Shown: in pieces, positions 9,082 to 20,253 of the stretch
Numbering within the stretch: the stretch's first letter is position 1
Layout of the letters: each line of letters begins with the position of its first letter
NCBI GenBank assembly: GCA_963699825.1
Contig: CAVOVI010000013.1
Span: 1 to 64,000 of the forward strand
Direction: 5' to 3'
Origin: SPDF01 sp963699825
Lineage (GTDB): Bacteria; Gemmatimonadota; Gemmatimonadetes; Gemmatimonadales; GWC2-71-9
Length of the DNA stretch: 64,000 nt
Made by a program: the position numbers and the translations under genes
Notes under the pieces: generated by a model
Told to the model about the DNA's origin: nothing
Seen by the model: the letters and a program-made list of their open reading frames with translations, nothing else
The model's database searches: none

Positions 9082-9707
9082 GCGGCGTATCCCAGGACGG
9101 CCACCGCGTGGCACGCCGTTCCGGCCAGGACGAAGAGGTGCCAGACGAAGTGCCGGTAGGGGAGGCGACTGGCGGCGTAGAACCCGACCCCGGCGGTGTA
9201 CGCGAGCCCGCCGGCGGCAAGCCAGACGAGTCCCGAAGTTGGGACGGCGTCCAAGAGCGGCTTCGCGGCGACCACGACCAACCAGCCCATCCCCAGGTAC
9301 AGCGCTGTCGAAACCCGGGGATGGCGGACACCGACCCGGGCCTTGAGGACGATGCCGAAGATGGCGAGCACCCAAATCGCTCCGAGGAGGGTCCAGCCCC
9401 AGGGGCCGCGGAGGACGCCGAGCATGAACGGCGTGTAGGTGCCGGCGATGAGGACGTAGATGGCGCCGTGATCGAGCAACCGGAACAGCTGCTTGGCGCG
9501 AATCGGTGTGAGGGCGTGATAGAGGGTGGAAGTGAGGTAGAGCAGGGCGGCGCTCACGCCGAAGATCACCGCCCCGATGACCGATGCTGTTCCGTGTTGC
9601 AGGGCAGTGACCACCAGTACCGGCAGCACCGCCACCGCCGCGACAAAGCCGACGCCGTGGCTGACGCTGTTGGCGATTTCCTCGCCGCGGGACTGCGCGC
9701 GATACAC
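9078..9707 (-). CDS. trhA: Hemolysin III / TrhA family membrane protein
   Basis: 209-aa seven-pass membrane protein of the adiponectin-receptor/hemolysin III (YqfA/TrhA) family. The family's histidines are visible: SHGVGF near residue 16, STLYHALTP near 60 and HFVWHLFVLAGTACHAVAV near the C-terminus. They bind zinc in the family, and bacterial members affect membrane-lipid energetics. Start is GTG 9707, directly after the stop of the upstream membrane gene; its stop overlaps the cyclophilin start. The old toxin name does not prove haemolytic activity. Confidence 0.9.
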   Translation of the reverse strand: MYRAQSRGEEIANSVSHGVGFVAAVAVLPVLVVTALQHGTASVIGAVIFGVSAALLYLTSTLYHALTPIRAKQLFRLLDHGAIYVLIAGTYTPFMLGVLRGPWGWTLLGAIWVLAIFGIVLKARVGVRHPRVSTALYLGMGWLVVVAAKPLLDAVPTSGLVWLAAGGLAYTAGVGFYAASRLPYRHFVWHLFVLAGTACHAVAVLGYAA

Positions 9708-10229
9708 TCAGTCCGTCCCAGCTGTTGTACGCGGGGAAACGGGGCCGAGGAGCACGGCCCGGACCCCGGTCCTGCCGACCATGCGCACGGCCTCTGACGC
9801 GAGGGAGTACACAAAGAGCAGTGTGTAGAGCCACATATGGATTACAAGGAACCGGGCCGACGACACGCTGTTCAGGGTCTCTCGAATGGCGGCCCCGACG
9901 TCGCCGTGCTTCAGGAGCACCGGGATCAGTTCTTCCAGTTCGCGAAAGAGCATGGCAATGGTGCCGAACAGCACCGTCTTCCAGAGCAGGTTGTACAGGA
10001 GTCTGCCCGAGAAGAATCGCGCGAGAGCCGTATGGTCAATCAGCAGGATCGTCTTGGCCACGATGAGCGCCGAGACGGTCGCGATGGTGCTGCTGGTCGG
10101 AGTAATGTGGTAATTGTCCAGCAACAGGGCCTTGGTGAGGGACAGCATGTGGAAGGCGATGAGGAAGAAGAGCATCGCGGGGACCAACTCCCGCAGCTCC
10201 CGCTTCACGGCCGTCATCACGTTGCTCAT
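9708..10229 (-). CDS. Conserved membrane protein of unknown function
   Basis: 173 aa with about four membrane segments (residues ~15-35, 45-65, 85-105, 135-155). It has no recognised domain. The start at 10229 was chosen because the open frame upstream is low-complexity and the hydrophobic protein begins MSNVMTAVKRELRELVPAM. Its stop codon abuts the TrhA start with no gap, so it belongs to the same operon. Confidence 0.65.
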   Translation of the reverse strand: MSNVMTAVKRELRELVPAMLFFLIAFHMLSLTKALLLDNYHITPTSSTIATVSALIVAKTILLIDHTALARFFSGRLLYNLLWKTVLFGTIAMLFRELEELIPVLLKHGDVGAAIRETLNSVSSARFLVIHMWLYTLLFVYSLASEAVRMVGRTGVRAVLLGPVSPRTTAGTD

Positions 10230-10242
10230 CAAGCGGCTCGAT

Positions 10243-10746
10243 TCACTTGGCGGGTGGGCCGTCGGGGTGCCTCTGGCACGCCGGTGGCTGCTCGACGCTG
10301 TACGCGACCGTGGCGATCCGCCACCCCTCTTCCACCTTGAGCAGGATGAAGACGTCCACGCCGCAGTGTGACCAGGCACCGTCCACATAGAAATCGTAGG
10401 GCAGCCACACCGTGGCGAGCGGCCCGGACATCATCACCTGGGGGTCGAATCCCCGCTCGGTCCAGGTGCCCTCCGATGTCGTGGCACGTTCCTGCGCCCG
10501 GGTGCGGAAACGGACGCGCACCTGTCCTTCCTGCAGGCCCGCCGAGAAAACGACGGCGGAGTCCAGCATCAGGTCGGTCAGGGCGACGAAGTCGCTCCGG
10601 CTGATGGCGGCAAGCGCCGTGTCCACGACGGCGAGCACCTGCGCGCGGTCATCTGCAGGTGCCTGAGCGCCGGCCGGCGCGGTCCAGCAGAGGACGGCGC
10701 CGGCCAGGGAGATGAGAGACGCGAAGCGATGCGATGCGCGGCTCAC
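10243..10746 (-). CDS. Secreted SnoaL/DUF4440-type protein
   Basis: 167 aa with a signal peptide ending near AGAQAP and an NTF2-like fold (VDTALAAISRSDFVALTDLMLDSAVV, then a conserved edge strand ending EEGWRIATVAYSVE). Members are periplasmic or secreted and mostly of unknown role. Start GTG 10746 overlaps the stop of the upstream DUF4440 lipoprotein (GTGA), so the two are translationally coupled paralogues. Confidence 0.75.
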   Translation of the reverse strand: MSRASHRFASLISLAGAVLCWTAPAGAQAPADDRAQVLAVVDTALAAISRSDFVALTDLMLDSAVVFSAGLQEGQVRVRFRTRAQERATTSEGTWTERGFDPQVMMSGPLATVWLPYDFYVDGAWSHCGVDVFILLKVEEGWRIATVAYSVEQPPACQRHPDGPPAK

Positions 10747-11231
10747 GGGGTCTCGGGCGCCGGCGGCATCGGCACCGACGCATGATCCAGGACATAGACC
10801 CACTTGCCGTCGCGCATCGCCTTCACGTCGGAGTACCGGCCCTGGAGGACCATCGCGGTGCCGTCGCCGGTGGGAACGGTCATGGTCCAGCGGCCCCAGC
10901 CAAGCACGACCTCGCCCATGGGGATGTTCCGCGGATCGTCGAATGCCAGCTGCGCGCCCGGCAGGGCGGCGAAGGTCATTGCCCAGCCGGCCTTTGCGTC
11001 GTCCCATCCCAGGCCGCCCATGCCGTCGAGCCCGATGTTGATCAGCTCGGGGCTGTTCCAGTAGGTGGCCATCAGGGCGTCCACGTCGCCCGCATTGAAG
11101 GCGGTGAGAAACGCCTGGTCGACGCCGTCGGCCGCGGCGACCATGGCCTCGGGGGTGGGCCCCTTGGGGGCGCAGGCGCCGACGGTGAGGATGGCGGCGA
11201 GGAGGCAGGCTGTGCGGGCGTTGAGTCGCAT
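10743..11231 (-). CDS. DUF4440/SnoaL-like lipoprotein
   Basis: 162 aa beginning at ATG 11231, with a lipobox ending LTVGAC (C20). The mature domain is an NTF2-like fold (VDQAFLTAFNAGDVDALMATYWNSPELINIG, a common DUF4440 pattern, then DGKWVYVLDHASVP). It probably sits on the outer face of a membrane. It is the first gene of a coupled run continuing through the second DUF4440 gene, a membrane protein, TrhA and cyclophilin. Confidence 0.8.
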   Translation of the reverse strand: MRLNARTACLLAAILTVGACAPKGPTPEAMVAAADGVDQAFLTAFNAGDVDALMATYWNSPELINIGLDGMGGLGWDDAKAGWAMTFAALPGAQLAFDDPRNIPMGEVVLGWGRWTMTVPTGDGTAMVLQGRYSDVKAMRDGKWVYVLDHASVPMPPAPETP

Positions 11232-11499
11232 CGGGGAGGCTCCGGGGCAGAAAGGACAGGGAAGTCGATGTGGATTGGAATCTAACTCCGGGGAGGTGGG
11301 GCGCGAGGACCGCACCGCCAGCCTCACCTGGCCGCCCCTCGCGCGCCGGGGCAGATGGCACCGATAGCGGTTGCGCGGGTATGAGGCGAGACGGATGTCC
11401 TGTTAAATTACCCTCAAGTACAGCGCGACACGGCCACGCTTCAACACGCCGCGTCAACAGCAGGTGGCATTCATCACGCACGCACAATCGGAGCGAAAC

Positions 11500-13710
<2,211 letters not shown>

Positions 13711-13735
13711 CTCCGGCGACGCGATACTGCTGCAC

Positions 13736-13775
13736 AAAGGGTGGCGTCTCGGCAGCAGCCGGGACGCCACCCTTT
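13736..13775. terminator. Bidirectional terminator between katG and aqpZ
   Basis: A 13-bp perfect stem (AAAGGGTGGCGTC / GACGCCACCCTTT) with a 14-base loop lies between the convergent katG and aqpZ stops. It has A-rich and T-rich ends on both sides, so it can work for both strands. Confidence 0.85.
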
Positions 13776-13801
13776 GGCGTGCAGGAGAGAACCGGCGTCG
13801 A

Positions 13802-14491
13802 CTACTTCGATTCCTCCGCAATGAACCGGTACAAGACCGCGCCCAGCACGCCGCCGATGATGGGGGCCACCCAGAAGAGCCAGAGCTGAGACGTGGCCCA
13901 CCCACCGACATACAGGGCGACGCCCGTGCTCCGCGCCGGGTTCACCGAGGCGTTGGTGACCGGAACGCTGAACAGGTGGATTAAGGTCAGGCCGAGCCCG
14001 ATGGCGATCGGCGCAAAACCTGCGGGTGCGCGCTTGTCGGTGGCGCCCATGATGATGAGCAGGAACATCATGGTCATGACCACTTCGGTGATCAGCGCCG
14101 CCATCAGGGAATAGCCGCCTGGCGAATGGGCGCCGTAGCCGTTGGACGCGAAGCCCGCGGAGACGTCAAAGCCTGCCTGCCCGCTCGCGATGAGGTACAG
14201 CACGCCGCCGGCCACCAAGCCGCCCAGGACCTGTGCAACGATGTAGGGCAGGAGCTCCTTGGCAGGGAAACGGCCGCCGGCCCAGAGCCCGATCGACACG
14301 GCCGGATTGATGTGACACCCTGAGATGTGCCCGATGGCGAAGGCCATAGTGAGCAGCGTCAGGCCAAAGGCAAACGACACACCCAGCAGTCCGATGCCCA
14401 CGTCGGGAAAGGCCGCGGCCAACACGGCACTGCCGCATCCGCCGAGGACCAGCCAGAAGGTCCCGATGAACTCCGCTCCGTACTTCTTCAT
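13802..14491 (-). CDS. aqpZ: Aquaporin Z-type water channel
   Basis: 229-aa six-pass MIP channel. The two NPA boxes are present (SGCHINPAVS and TNASVNPARS). The selectivity-filter residues of the water-specific class also appear: H in LTLIHLFSVPVTNAS, small T, and R after the second NPA. It therefore resembles AqpZ rather than a glycerol facilitator. Start is ATG 14491 (MKKYGAEF). It is convergent with katG. Confidence 0.93.
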   Translation of the reverse strand: MKKYGAEFIGTFWLVLGGCGSAVLAAAFPDVGIGLLGVSFAFGLTLLTMAFAIGHISGCHINPAVSIGLWAGGRFPAKELLPYIVAQVLGGLVAGGVLYLIASGQAGFDVSAGFASNGYGAHSPGGYSLMAALITEVVMTMMFLLIIMGATDKRAPAGFAPIAIGLGLTLIHLFSVPVTNASVNPARSTGVALYVGGWATSQLWLFWVAPIIGGVLGAVLYRFIAEESK

Positions 14492-14574
14492 GCCTGCCTC
14501 CTGTGCGCGGTTTGGTCGGTCTCGTTGCGACGCTCGATCGCTTCGCCGCCTGATGCTCCACACCAACGGGGGCC

Positions 14575-14979
14575 TCAGGCCCCTTTGTTCTTCTCGTCCC
14601 AGGCCATCGGCTCCCAGAGCTCGACCTTGTTCCCGTCCGGGTCCATGATCCACGCGAACTTGCCGTTCTCGTGGGACTCAGGTCCGCCGACGATGTCCAC
14701 GCCACCCGCGCGGAGTTGCGCCAGCATCTCATCAAGGTCGTCGACCCGGTAGTTGATCATGAAGGACGCGTCGCTTGGGCTGAACCACTTGCTGTCCTTC
14801 GCGGCCACGTGCCAGACCGTCAGGCCCTGGTCTTCGGCGGTGTCATCCGGCCATCGCAGGATCGCGCCGCCAAAGTCCTCCAGCGGCAGACCCAGATGCT
14901 TCTGATACCATGCGGCCAGGGCGGCGTGGTCGCGCGTGCTCTTGAAGAAGATGCCGCCGATGCCGGTGATCCTTGCCAT
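14575..14979 (-). CDS. VOC/glyoxalase-fold protein
   Basis: 134 aa with two beta-alpha-beta-beta-beta modules of the vicinal oxygen chelate fold. The start motif GIGGIFFKSTRDHAALAAWY and the end FAWIMDPDGNKVELWEP are hallmarks of the family. It is probably a metal-dependent lyase or dioxygenase-like enzyme; the substrate is unknown. Two ATGs are in tandem; 14979 has the better spacing to AGGAG. It shares a strand with the next small gene, 47 bp away. Confidence 0.85.
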   Translation of the reverse strand: MARITGIGGIFFKSTRDHAALAAWYQKHLGLPLEDFGGAILRWPDDTAEDQGLTVWHVAAKDSKWFSPSDASFMINYRVDDLDEMLAQLRAGGVDIVGGPESHENGKFAWIMDPDGNKVELWEPMAWDEKNKGA

Positions 14980-15026
14980 CATGGTCTCCTGGTATCTGGC
15001 CGCCCTCGCTTGGTCCGCACCGCGGA

Positions 15027-15302
15027 CTACTTGCCGAACACCTTCGTGGCGGCCGCGCCCGCGGCCTCGTCCTCGATCACCGGATGCACCTCGAGTTCGA
15101 GGACATCGGCCCACTCGGCAACGTGTTCCGCGATGGCCGCGGGATCGCCCTCCATCAGATGCCAACCGAGGACGGATCCAGGGACGTGCCAGCGACCCAG
15201 TCGCTTGATGCCGGCTGGGACGGGGCCTCCGGTCTTGAGGAACTGGTCGACCGCAGACTTGTACATTCCGGGGACCGTCCGCCACACCACCATGGCTTTC
15301 AT
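15027..15302 (-). CDS. DUF3303 family protein
   Basis: 91-aa dimeric alpha-beta barrel-like protein. The pattern of a first strand MKAMVVWRTVPGM, the loop TGGPVPAGIKRLGRWH and the late EWADVLELEVHPVIEDEAAG stretch matches DUF3303. The start has a strong AGGAGG site. The function of the family is unknown. The gene lies directly upstream of the VOC protein and may be co-transcribed with it. Confidence 0.75.
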   Translation of the reverse strand: MKAMVVWRTVPGMYKSAVDQFLKTGGPVPAGIKRLGRWHVPGSVLGWHLMEGDPAAIAEHVAEWADVLELEVHPVIEDEAAGAAATKVFGK

Positions 15303-15457
15303 GATTCCTCCTGCGCGAGAGTGCTTCAACGGCGAGCGCGGCGACTCCGCGCGCACCGTCGCGTCTCGCGAAGGTACACCCGGGGCCAGATACGGCAAGC
15401 AAGGCCCCGACGGCAAAGCGAGAACGTGTTCACGCTGCGAACACATTTCGCGGCTGC

Positions 15458-15973
15458 CTAGTGCGGCATCGCGTTCCACGCGGATTCGTCGACCGCCGCC
15501 AGCTGGCGCTCCATGACGACCAGCCACCGGGCGTCCCGCCGCACCAGGAGGGCCTCGAAGGGGACGATGTAGCGCGTCGTCGCCCCGGCGCTGTCGGTCA
15601 CGGCATAGTTGAACATGCCCGACTCGAAGGCCGTCTCAGCGCCGTCCTGCCGCAGCGAGAAGCGAAACGCGACTGAGGCGCGGCTCCCGTCTCGCTTCAT
15701 CGCCTCCATGGACCGTCCCCATCCCGCCAGCGCCTGCGCAATCGGCATGGTCCCCTGGGTCGTGACCAGGACCGCGTCGGGGTGGTAGGTCGCCCCCATG
15801 CCGGCAATGTCGTGCTCGATCACCGTGGTGGAGACGGCCGTCCAGACCTGGGCGTCAATCGCGCCGCTGGACGACTGCTCGCCCTGGGCGGAGAGCGGTA
15901 TGGCCCAGGCGAAGAGGACGGCGACAGCGACGAGGCGGAGGAATGGCGTGGACAGGTCGTGGCGACCAAGCAT
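15458..15973 (-). CDS. Secreted DUF4440-like protein
   Basis: 171 aa with an N-terminal signal sequence (hydrophobic residues 11-26, cleavage near PLSAQ) and an NTF2-like domain (VWTAVSTTVIEHDIAGMGATYHPDAVLVTTQG, with a late strand DARWLVVMERQLA). Similar domains occur at 8-11 kb in this window. It is the last chromosomal gene before the integron array and looks native in base composition. Confidence 0.7.
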   Translation of the reverse strand: MLGRHDLSTPFLRLVAVAVLFAWAIPLSAQGEQSSSGAIDAQVWTAVSTTVIEHDIAGMGATYHPDAVLVTTQGTMPIAQALAGWGRSMEAMKRDGSRASVAFRFSLRQDGAETAFESGMFNYAVTDSAGATTRYIVPFEALLVRRDARWLVVMERQLAAVDESAWNAMPH

Positions 15974-16059
15974 GCAGGCTCCCGGGAAAGGCGATGGAGC
16001 GGCCGTCAGCGGCCGGATGAGGCGAGGAGCAAAAGATGCCCTTCGAAACGCGGGCCAGG

Positions 16060-16118
16060 AAGCGTGACTTCCGCCGCCGCACGGGCGCGTCCTTGCCAGC
16101 TGGATGCGTGGGTTAGGC
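16060..16118 (-). repeat. attC half-site at the distal end of the array
   Basis: GTTAGGC at 16112-16118 and the adjoining arm (GCCAGCTGGATGCGTGG on the plus strand) match the R''/L'' half of the other attC sites. The opposite arm toward 16000 is not recognisable, so this is a decayed terminal site. Confidence 0.65.
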
Positions 16119-16123
16119 CGCCC

Positions 16124-16753
16124 TCACTGACGGACATAGCGCAAGTGTGTGGCGGCTGGGCCATCAAGCACCTTGTCAACGCGAAACGTCGGCTCGGGCT
16201 CGCTCAGGTGCTCGAAGAGCCGCCGCCCACCGCCGAAGAGCACGGGTGCCAAGGCAATTTCCAGCTCATCAACAACACCGAGGTTAAGGTACTGCTGGAT
16301 CACATCTGCGCCTCCTGAAATGCGAATGTCACGACTACCAGCAGCCTCCCGAGCCAGCGCCAGCGCACGCTCGGCCCCTTCATTGATGAAGTAGAACGTC
16401 GTTCCGCCAGGACGCGCCCAGGGGTCTCGTTTCTCGTGGGTAAGAACGTATACTGGCGTGTGAAATGGAGCCTCCTCGGGCCAACTGACTTCGCCTTGTT
16501 CGAACATGCGCATACCCATGATGTTGGCACCGGTGCGCTCGAAAGTGTGGCGAACCATGTCGTTGACCGGGCCAGTCTCTCCCCCGGGCCCGAACCCGAG
16601 CTTTTCGCGGAAGTACTCTTGATTGATAAGCCAAGCCATCAACGCACCCCACTTGGCGCCCCAGGTTTTGTGCTCAGGCTTGCCCATGGTCATTCCATCC
16701 GGTGCCATGTAGCCATCAAGGCTTAGCCCGATATTGACGAATACTGTGTTCAA
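16124..16753 (-). CDS. RibD/dihydrofolate reductase-like protein in a cassette
   Basis: 209-aa protein of the RibD C-terminal/DHFR-like reductase superfamily, expected to use NADPH. Typical features are NIGLSLDGYMAPDG at the N-terminus, GANIMGMRMFEQGE, and the nucleotide-binding stretch RDIRISGGADVIQQYLNLGVVDELEI. It fills one cassette: it begins 28 bp after an attC core and ends 5 bp before the next attC core. Many uncharacterised members are common integron cargo. Similarity to true trimethoprim-resistance DHFR is only at the fold level, so resistance should not be assumed. Confidence 0.8.
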   Translation of the reverse strand: MNTVFVNIGLSLDGYMAPDGMTMGKPEHKTWGAKWGALMAWLINQEYFREKLGFGPGGETGPVNDMVRHTFERTGANIMGMRMFEQGEVSWPEEAPFHTPVYVLTHEKRDPWARPGGTTFYFINEGAERALALAREAAGSRDIRISGGADVIQQYLNLGVVDELEIALAPVLFGGGRRLFEHLSEPEPTFRVDKVLDGPAATHLRYVRQ

Positions 16754-16781
16754 GATTGCTCTCCAGCACGGCCGGAAGTCG

Positions 16782-16897
16782 GCCCAACGAATGGCGCATC
16801 AGCTGCGAGGGCGCTCGCGGCAGCCGCCGCGCCACCTCGCAATCATTATAAAGCGCGACGGCTGCTGCAGATAGTGTACGCCCTCGTCAGCTGCTCA
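16782..16897 (-). repeat. attC site with one intact arm
   Basis: GCCCAAC (16782-16788) starts an arm and centre almost the same as the attC at 25118, including the TATAAAGCGCG loop region. The opposite arm degenerates after GTCAGCTGC (about 16887-16894), just where the broken serine-hydrolase gene ends. Confidence 0.8.
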
Positions 16898-18067
16898 TCG
16901 TCGATCGCGTACGGCTGGGTAGATATAGTCCAGGTAAAATGCGAGCGACGAGTTCTCGACGGTCTGATCGAAATTGCCGGCAGTGATAACGACCAGCATG
17001 TCGTCTTGGTCGCTCATGAAGACTGCTTGCCCACCATTGCCGCTCATTTGAATGAGTTGCTCGCGGCGACCACCCTCAAGAAACGAGAAGCGCCACACCT
17101 GATATCCGTATCCAAGGATATCGCCAGCCGAATCTTCCGGGGTGACCACGACATGCTCGGCAAACGCCTCAGAGACAAGGGATGCTGGAATGATCTGTTG
17201 GCCGTTCCATTGCCCCGAGTTCATGAGGAGGAGCCCGATCTTCGCCAGGTCACGCGAACGAAGGCGAAGACCCGAGAAGCCGTAGGGCAATCCGTCGACG
17301 GCGGCCTTGGCCCACACGAAAGTCAGTGATCCCCAGAGGCGTGAAGATGTTTTGTGCTGCGAACTCATCGACAGGCGAACCGGTGCTGCGTCGAACAATC
17401 TCAGCCAGGAGCTGGCTGCACCCCCCGCAGTAGACGAACGTCGATCCGGGCGTCGTCGTCAGCTTCCGGCTCAGAACAAACTCGATGGCGTCTGGGGCGA
17501 GCTGCATCAGGTGCTCGCTGTTTGCAGGATCCAGGTATGAAATGTCCTCGTCCCACTCGAGCCCGGCGGTCATGGTCAGCAGATGCCGAATGGTGATATT
17601 CGCCTTCCCGTCGACCGCATACGCGGCGTATTCAGGGAAGTACTCGAAGATCGGCTGGTCGAGACGTCGTGATGGCGCCTTGGGCGTGCGCAATCAACAC
17701 CGCGGTGCCCACCACCGTCTTCGTCACGCTCCGAAGATCCTGTAGCATGATCGCGGGATGGCACCGCGCTGTCCTGCTCAGCGCCCGCGGAGGCGAAATA
17801 GTTCTCGTAGACCAGCGTGTTGTGGCGCAATATCAGGAGACTGCGGATGCCAGGATAGGCGTTGGTCAGAATCTGCTGTGTTCCGGCGACGATCGTCGCC
17901 GCATCGAGCCCCGCCGCCATCAGCGTTCCAGTTCGAATGCCATCATTCAACGACGCTGGAACGGCGTACTGGTAGCGTTCCGTCGATTGAGCAGCCAATC
18001 GATGTTGGGTCACCAGGGTAACGGTGGACAACATGCACAACCGGAAGAAGAACGTTGACCTGCTCAC
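16895..18067 (-). pseudogene. Frameshifted serine hydrolase (class C beta-lactamase-like) cassette gene
   Basis: Class C/penicillin-binding-like serine hydrolase in at least three frames. From GTG 18067 it has a signal peptide (ending HRLAAQ) and IRSLLILRHNTLVYENYF. The catalytic SVTK lies in a different frame near 17720, then LDQPIFEYFPEYAAYAV and the Y-x-x motif region FVYCGGCSQLL near 17430, then RSRDLAKIGLLLMNSG to the end DRR. Frames change near 17755, 17665 and 17330. All pieces are full-length family sequence, so decay is recent or the indels are artefacts. The stop codon lies inside the degraded attC arm. Confidence 0.7.
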
Positions 18068-18227
18068 GGCGGCCTCGGGCCGAGATGTGGGGAGGCCTGC
18101 GTTCGCGCTCCCGAGGATCGGCGACATCCACGTTGGCGATATTGACCGGTCGCATGAGAACCGTGCAGTAGGCATTAGCACTCTCAGTGGAGGGTGTCAC
18201 GGCAGGAGGAGTGGGCGAATCACAGCA

Positions 18228-18292
18228 GCCCAACAAAGTGCCGGCTGCCGCCGAAAGCGCGCGCCCACGACCGCTGCATGCGCTGATTGGGC
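18228..18292 (-). repeat. Short attC-like site
   Basis: 65 bp from GCCCAAC (18228-18234) to ATTGGGC (18286-18292). The right arm (GCTGCATGCGCTG) matches the other attC sites. One core has A in place of the invariant G, so it may be inactive. A further core-like GCCTAAC lies at 18361-18367 with no clear partner. Confidence 0.7.
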
Positions 18293-18378
18293 CGCCGTGC
18301 CAACGTGCCGAGGCGCCGCCTCCACCATCCACATTGTTGCCCCGCAGGGGCTCCTGTGTTGCCTAACCCGTCTACACA

Positions 18379-18725
18379 TCAGAAGATGAACTTGATCATC
18401 GCCTGCACGCGGCTGGCGGTGCCGTCCAACCCGTAATAGTTGCGGCGCAGGCCGTGCGTGTACTCCACTCCGGTGTTCACCGACTTGAACGGCGACCAGA
18501 TCACATTGACGTGCGCCGTACCGCCCTCCTTGAGGCGGCCTGCGGGTTTGAGCGGCGAGTCTTCGACCGAGGCCCAAGCGACCGATGCACTTAGTGCCAC
18601 GACCTCGGAGAGATAGTGTGTGCCCCCCAGCTGGGCATTCCACGAAAACAGATCGTTCAACGAACCATCGGGCGTCAGCACCGCGGCAGAGCCCGCACCG
18701 ATGTCGGTGACGATATTGCTGCCCC
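18379..18725 (-). pseudogene. C-terminal fragment of an outer-membrane porin
   Basis: About 115 codons that encode only the end of a beta-barrel protein: alternating polar/hydrophobic strands (WNAQLGGTHYLSEVVALSAS, HVNVIWSPFKSVNTGVEYTH) finishing with the outer-membrane signature VQAMIKFIF. It resembles the C-terminus of DcaP-like porins. The frame stays open upstream but there runs into the beta-lactamase gene, so the N-terminal part is missing. It is a remnant joined to the cassette. Confidence 0.6.
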
Positions 18726-19721
18726 CTATTGCTTCGCCACCGGAGCCAGGTAGAAGTAGTCGAACAGCGAGCGGGCGATCTCGGCAATTGCCCGATCCCT
18801 GTCCGCCGTGGATGTCTCGCTGCTGTTCGTGAACACCGCGATAGCAAATCGTCGACCGTCGGGGAGCGTGATATAGCCAGCGTCGTTGGCAACTCCGCCT
18901 AAGGTTCCGGTCTTGTGCGCTACGGGCGTTCCCTTCGGCAACAGCCCCTTGAGTCGGCCATCGCCGGTGCGCGTGCGCAACATAACGCCCAGCAGGAACT
19001 CGCGGCTTTTCGGACTCATCGCCCTGCCACCGTCGATGGCAAGCAGGAGTTTCAGATACGCATTGGGCGTTGTGTGGTCGCGGGGATCTGCCTCGAAGTT
19101 CGGATTGGGACCAACCTGGGCCGCCACCAGTGCCGGGTTGTTGCTGATGGCCTCAGCGACACCTTCTGGGGTGACCGATGGCACGCCGTAGAAATCCATG
19201 AGAATCCCGCGGACAGGCCGATCGACCCTGAAATCGGTGATCCCGAGCCTGCGCAGGTTCTCGGTCACCGCCGCTGGTCCACCTGCCAGCCCCATAAGGA
19301 CGTCGGTCGCCGTGTTGTCACTCTCTGTGATCATCGGATATATCAAGTTCGCTATCGAGAGCTGGACCCCGGGGTAGGGGAATCTCTCGGCAATCGCAAC
19401 CATGCCGGCGACATACATGTCGGGCGGGACGTCGACCATTTGGTCGAGACTGAGTTTCCCCTTGTCCACGAGATCCATCACTGTCGCGGCGACCGCCACC
19501 TTGTAGGTGCTGGCCATGGCGAAGGTTTCATCGCCATTGAACGAGATGACCTCGTCGCCGCCGATTTCCTGCGCCGCGAATCCTATGCGCCCGGCAAGCC
19601 CCGACGCGATCTGTTCGATCGCGGCACCAACAGCGTTTCCTTGCGTTGCCTGGCCGTATGCCGGGCCGGAGGTAGCCGCCGCGGAAACCGCGAGGGCTGC
19701 GATAACATGACGATACTTCAT
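18726..19721 (-). CDS. Class A beta-lactamase family serine hydrolase
   Basis: 331 aa with a signal peptide (cleavage near AYGQA). Class A motifs are present: S71-x-x-K74 (STYK), S134-D-N136 and K270-T-G272, plus the helix DHTTPNAYLKLL before KTG. The omega-loop glutamate motif of classical class A enzymes is not evident (the region reads FRVDRPVRGILMDFYG), so hydrolysis of beta-lactams is plausible but unproven. A good AGGAG site precedes ATG 19721. The upstream 60 bp are AT-rich and may hold its own promoter. No clear attC separates it from the porin remnant. Confidence 0.85.
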   Translation of the reverse strand: MKYRHVIAALAVSAAATSGPAYGQATQGNAVGAAIEQIASGLAGRIGFAAQEIGGDEVISFNGDETFAMASTYKVAVAATVMDLVDKGKLSLDQMVDVPPDMYVAGMVAIAERFPYPGVQLSIANLIYPMITESDNTATDVLMGLAGGPAAVTENLRRLGITDFRVDRPVRGILMDFYGVPSVTPEGVAEAISNNPALVAAQVGPNPNFEADPRDHTTPNAYLKLLLAIDGGRAMSPKSREFLLGVMLRTRTGDGRLKGLLPKGTPVAHKTGTLGGVANDAGYITLPDGRRFAIAVFTNSSETSTADRDRAIAEIARSLFDYFYLAPVAKQ

Positions 19722-19781
19722 TTGTGGTTTCTCCTTCTGTGAGATAACGTTTGGGACTATGATGTTATGCCGATATTATTC

Positions 19782-20141
19782 CTATTTATTAAGCACTTCC
19801 CCGGCACCAGCTTCGAAATCCATCTGGGTAGTCAATCCGTCACGTAAATTGACCCTGCGACTGAATGGATCTGTTGCGTGCTGATGCCCTTCAATGAAAC
19901 CAGGGGCAACAACATGACCAGTAGCATCAATGGTGTCTTTACCATTGATGTCACTCTCGGTGATAATGGCGATTTTGCCATCTTTAACGCCCACATTGCG
20001 GATACCGTCAAAATTGGTTTCCGGGTCCATGACCCGGCCGTTGGTGATGACCACGTCATAGACCTGCTTGTCCGGCGTGCAGGCCGGCAAGGCCAGGGCG
20101 AGTCCCAGGGTCAGGAATGCGAGGGGCAGGTGTCGGGTCAC
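19782..20141 (-). pseudogene. Truncated amidohydrolase lipoprotein fragment
   Basis: Only the N-terminal ~119 residues of a D-aminoacylase-like amidohydrolase. A lipoprotein signal (LALPAC) is followed by YDVVITNGRVMDPETNFDG, GHVVAPGFIEGHQH and LRDGLTTQMDFEAGAG, then a stop. It parallels the first part of the gene at 21356-23003 but is not identical (GHQH versus THFH), so it is a paralogue cut off before the catalytic barrel. GTG 20141 with CAGGGA upstream is the best start; an in-frame ATG exists at 20222. Confidence 0.7.
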
Positions 20142-20211
20142 GGGCGAATCCCTGAAGGCCGCGCTCACGGTTGCGATGAGTCTTCGCACACCAGTTTCCT
20201 TTTGAGTTGGT

Positions 20212-20236
20212 GTGTCACGCATGGCGCATCAGGATG
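20212..20236 (-). repeat. Eroded attC arm
   Basis: ATGGCGCATCAG at 20221-20232 equals the arm next to the core in the intact attC sites, but the core itself is replaced and no second arm was found. A remnant at best. Confidence 0.35.
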
Positions 20237-20253
20237 GTACAGCCTACAAACCA

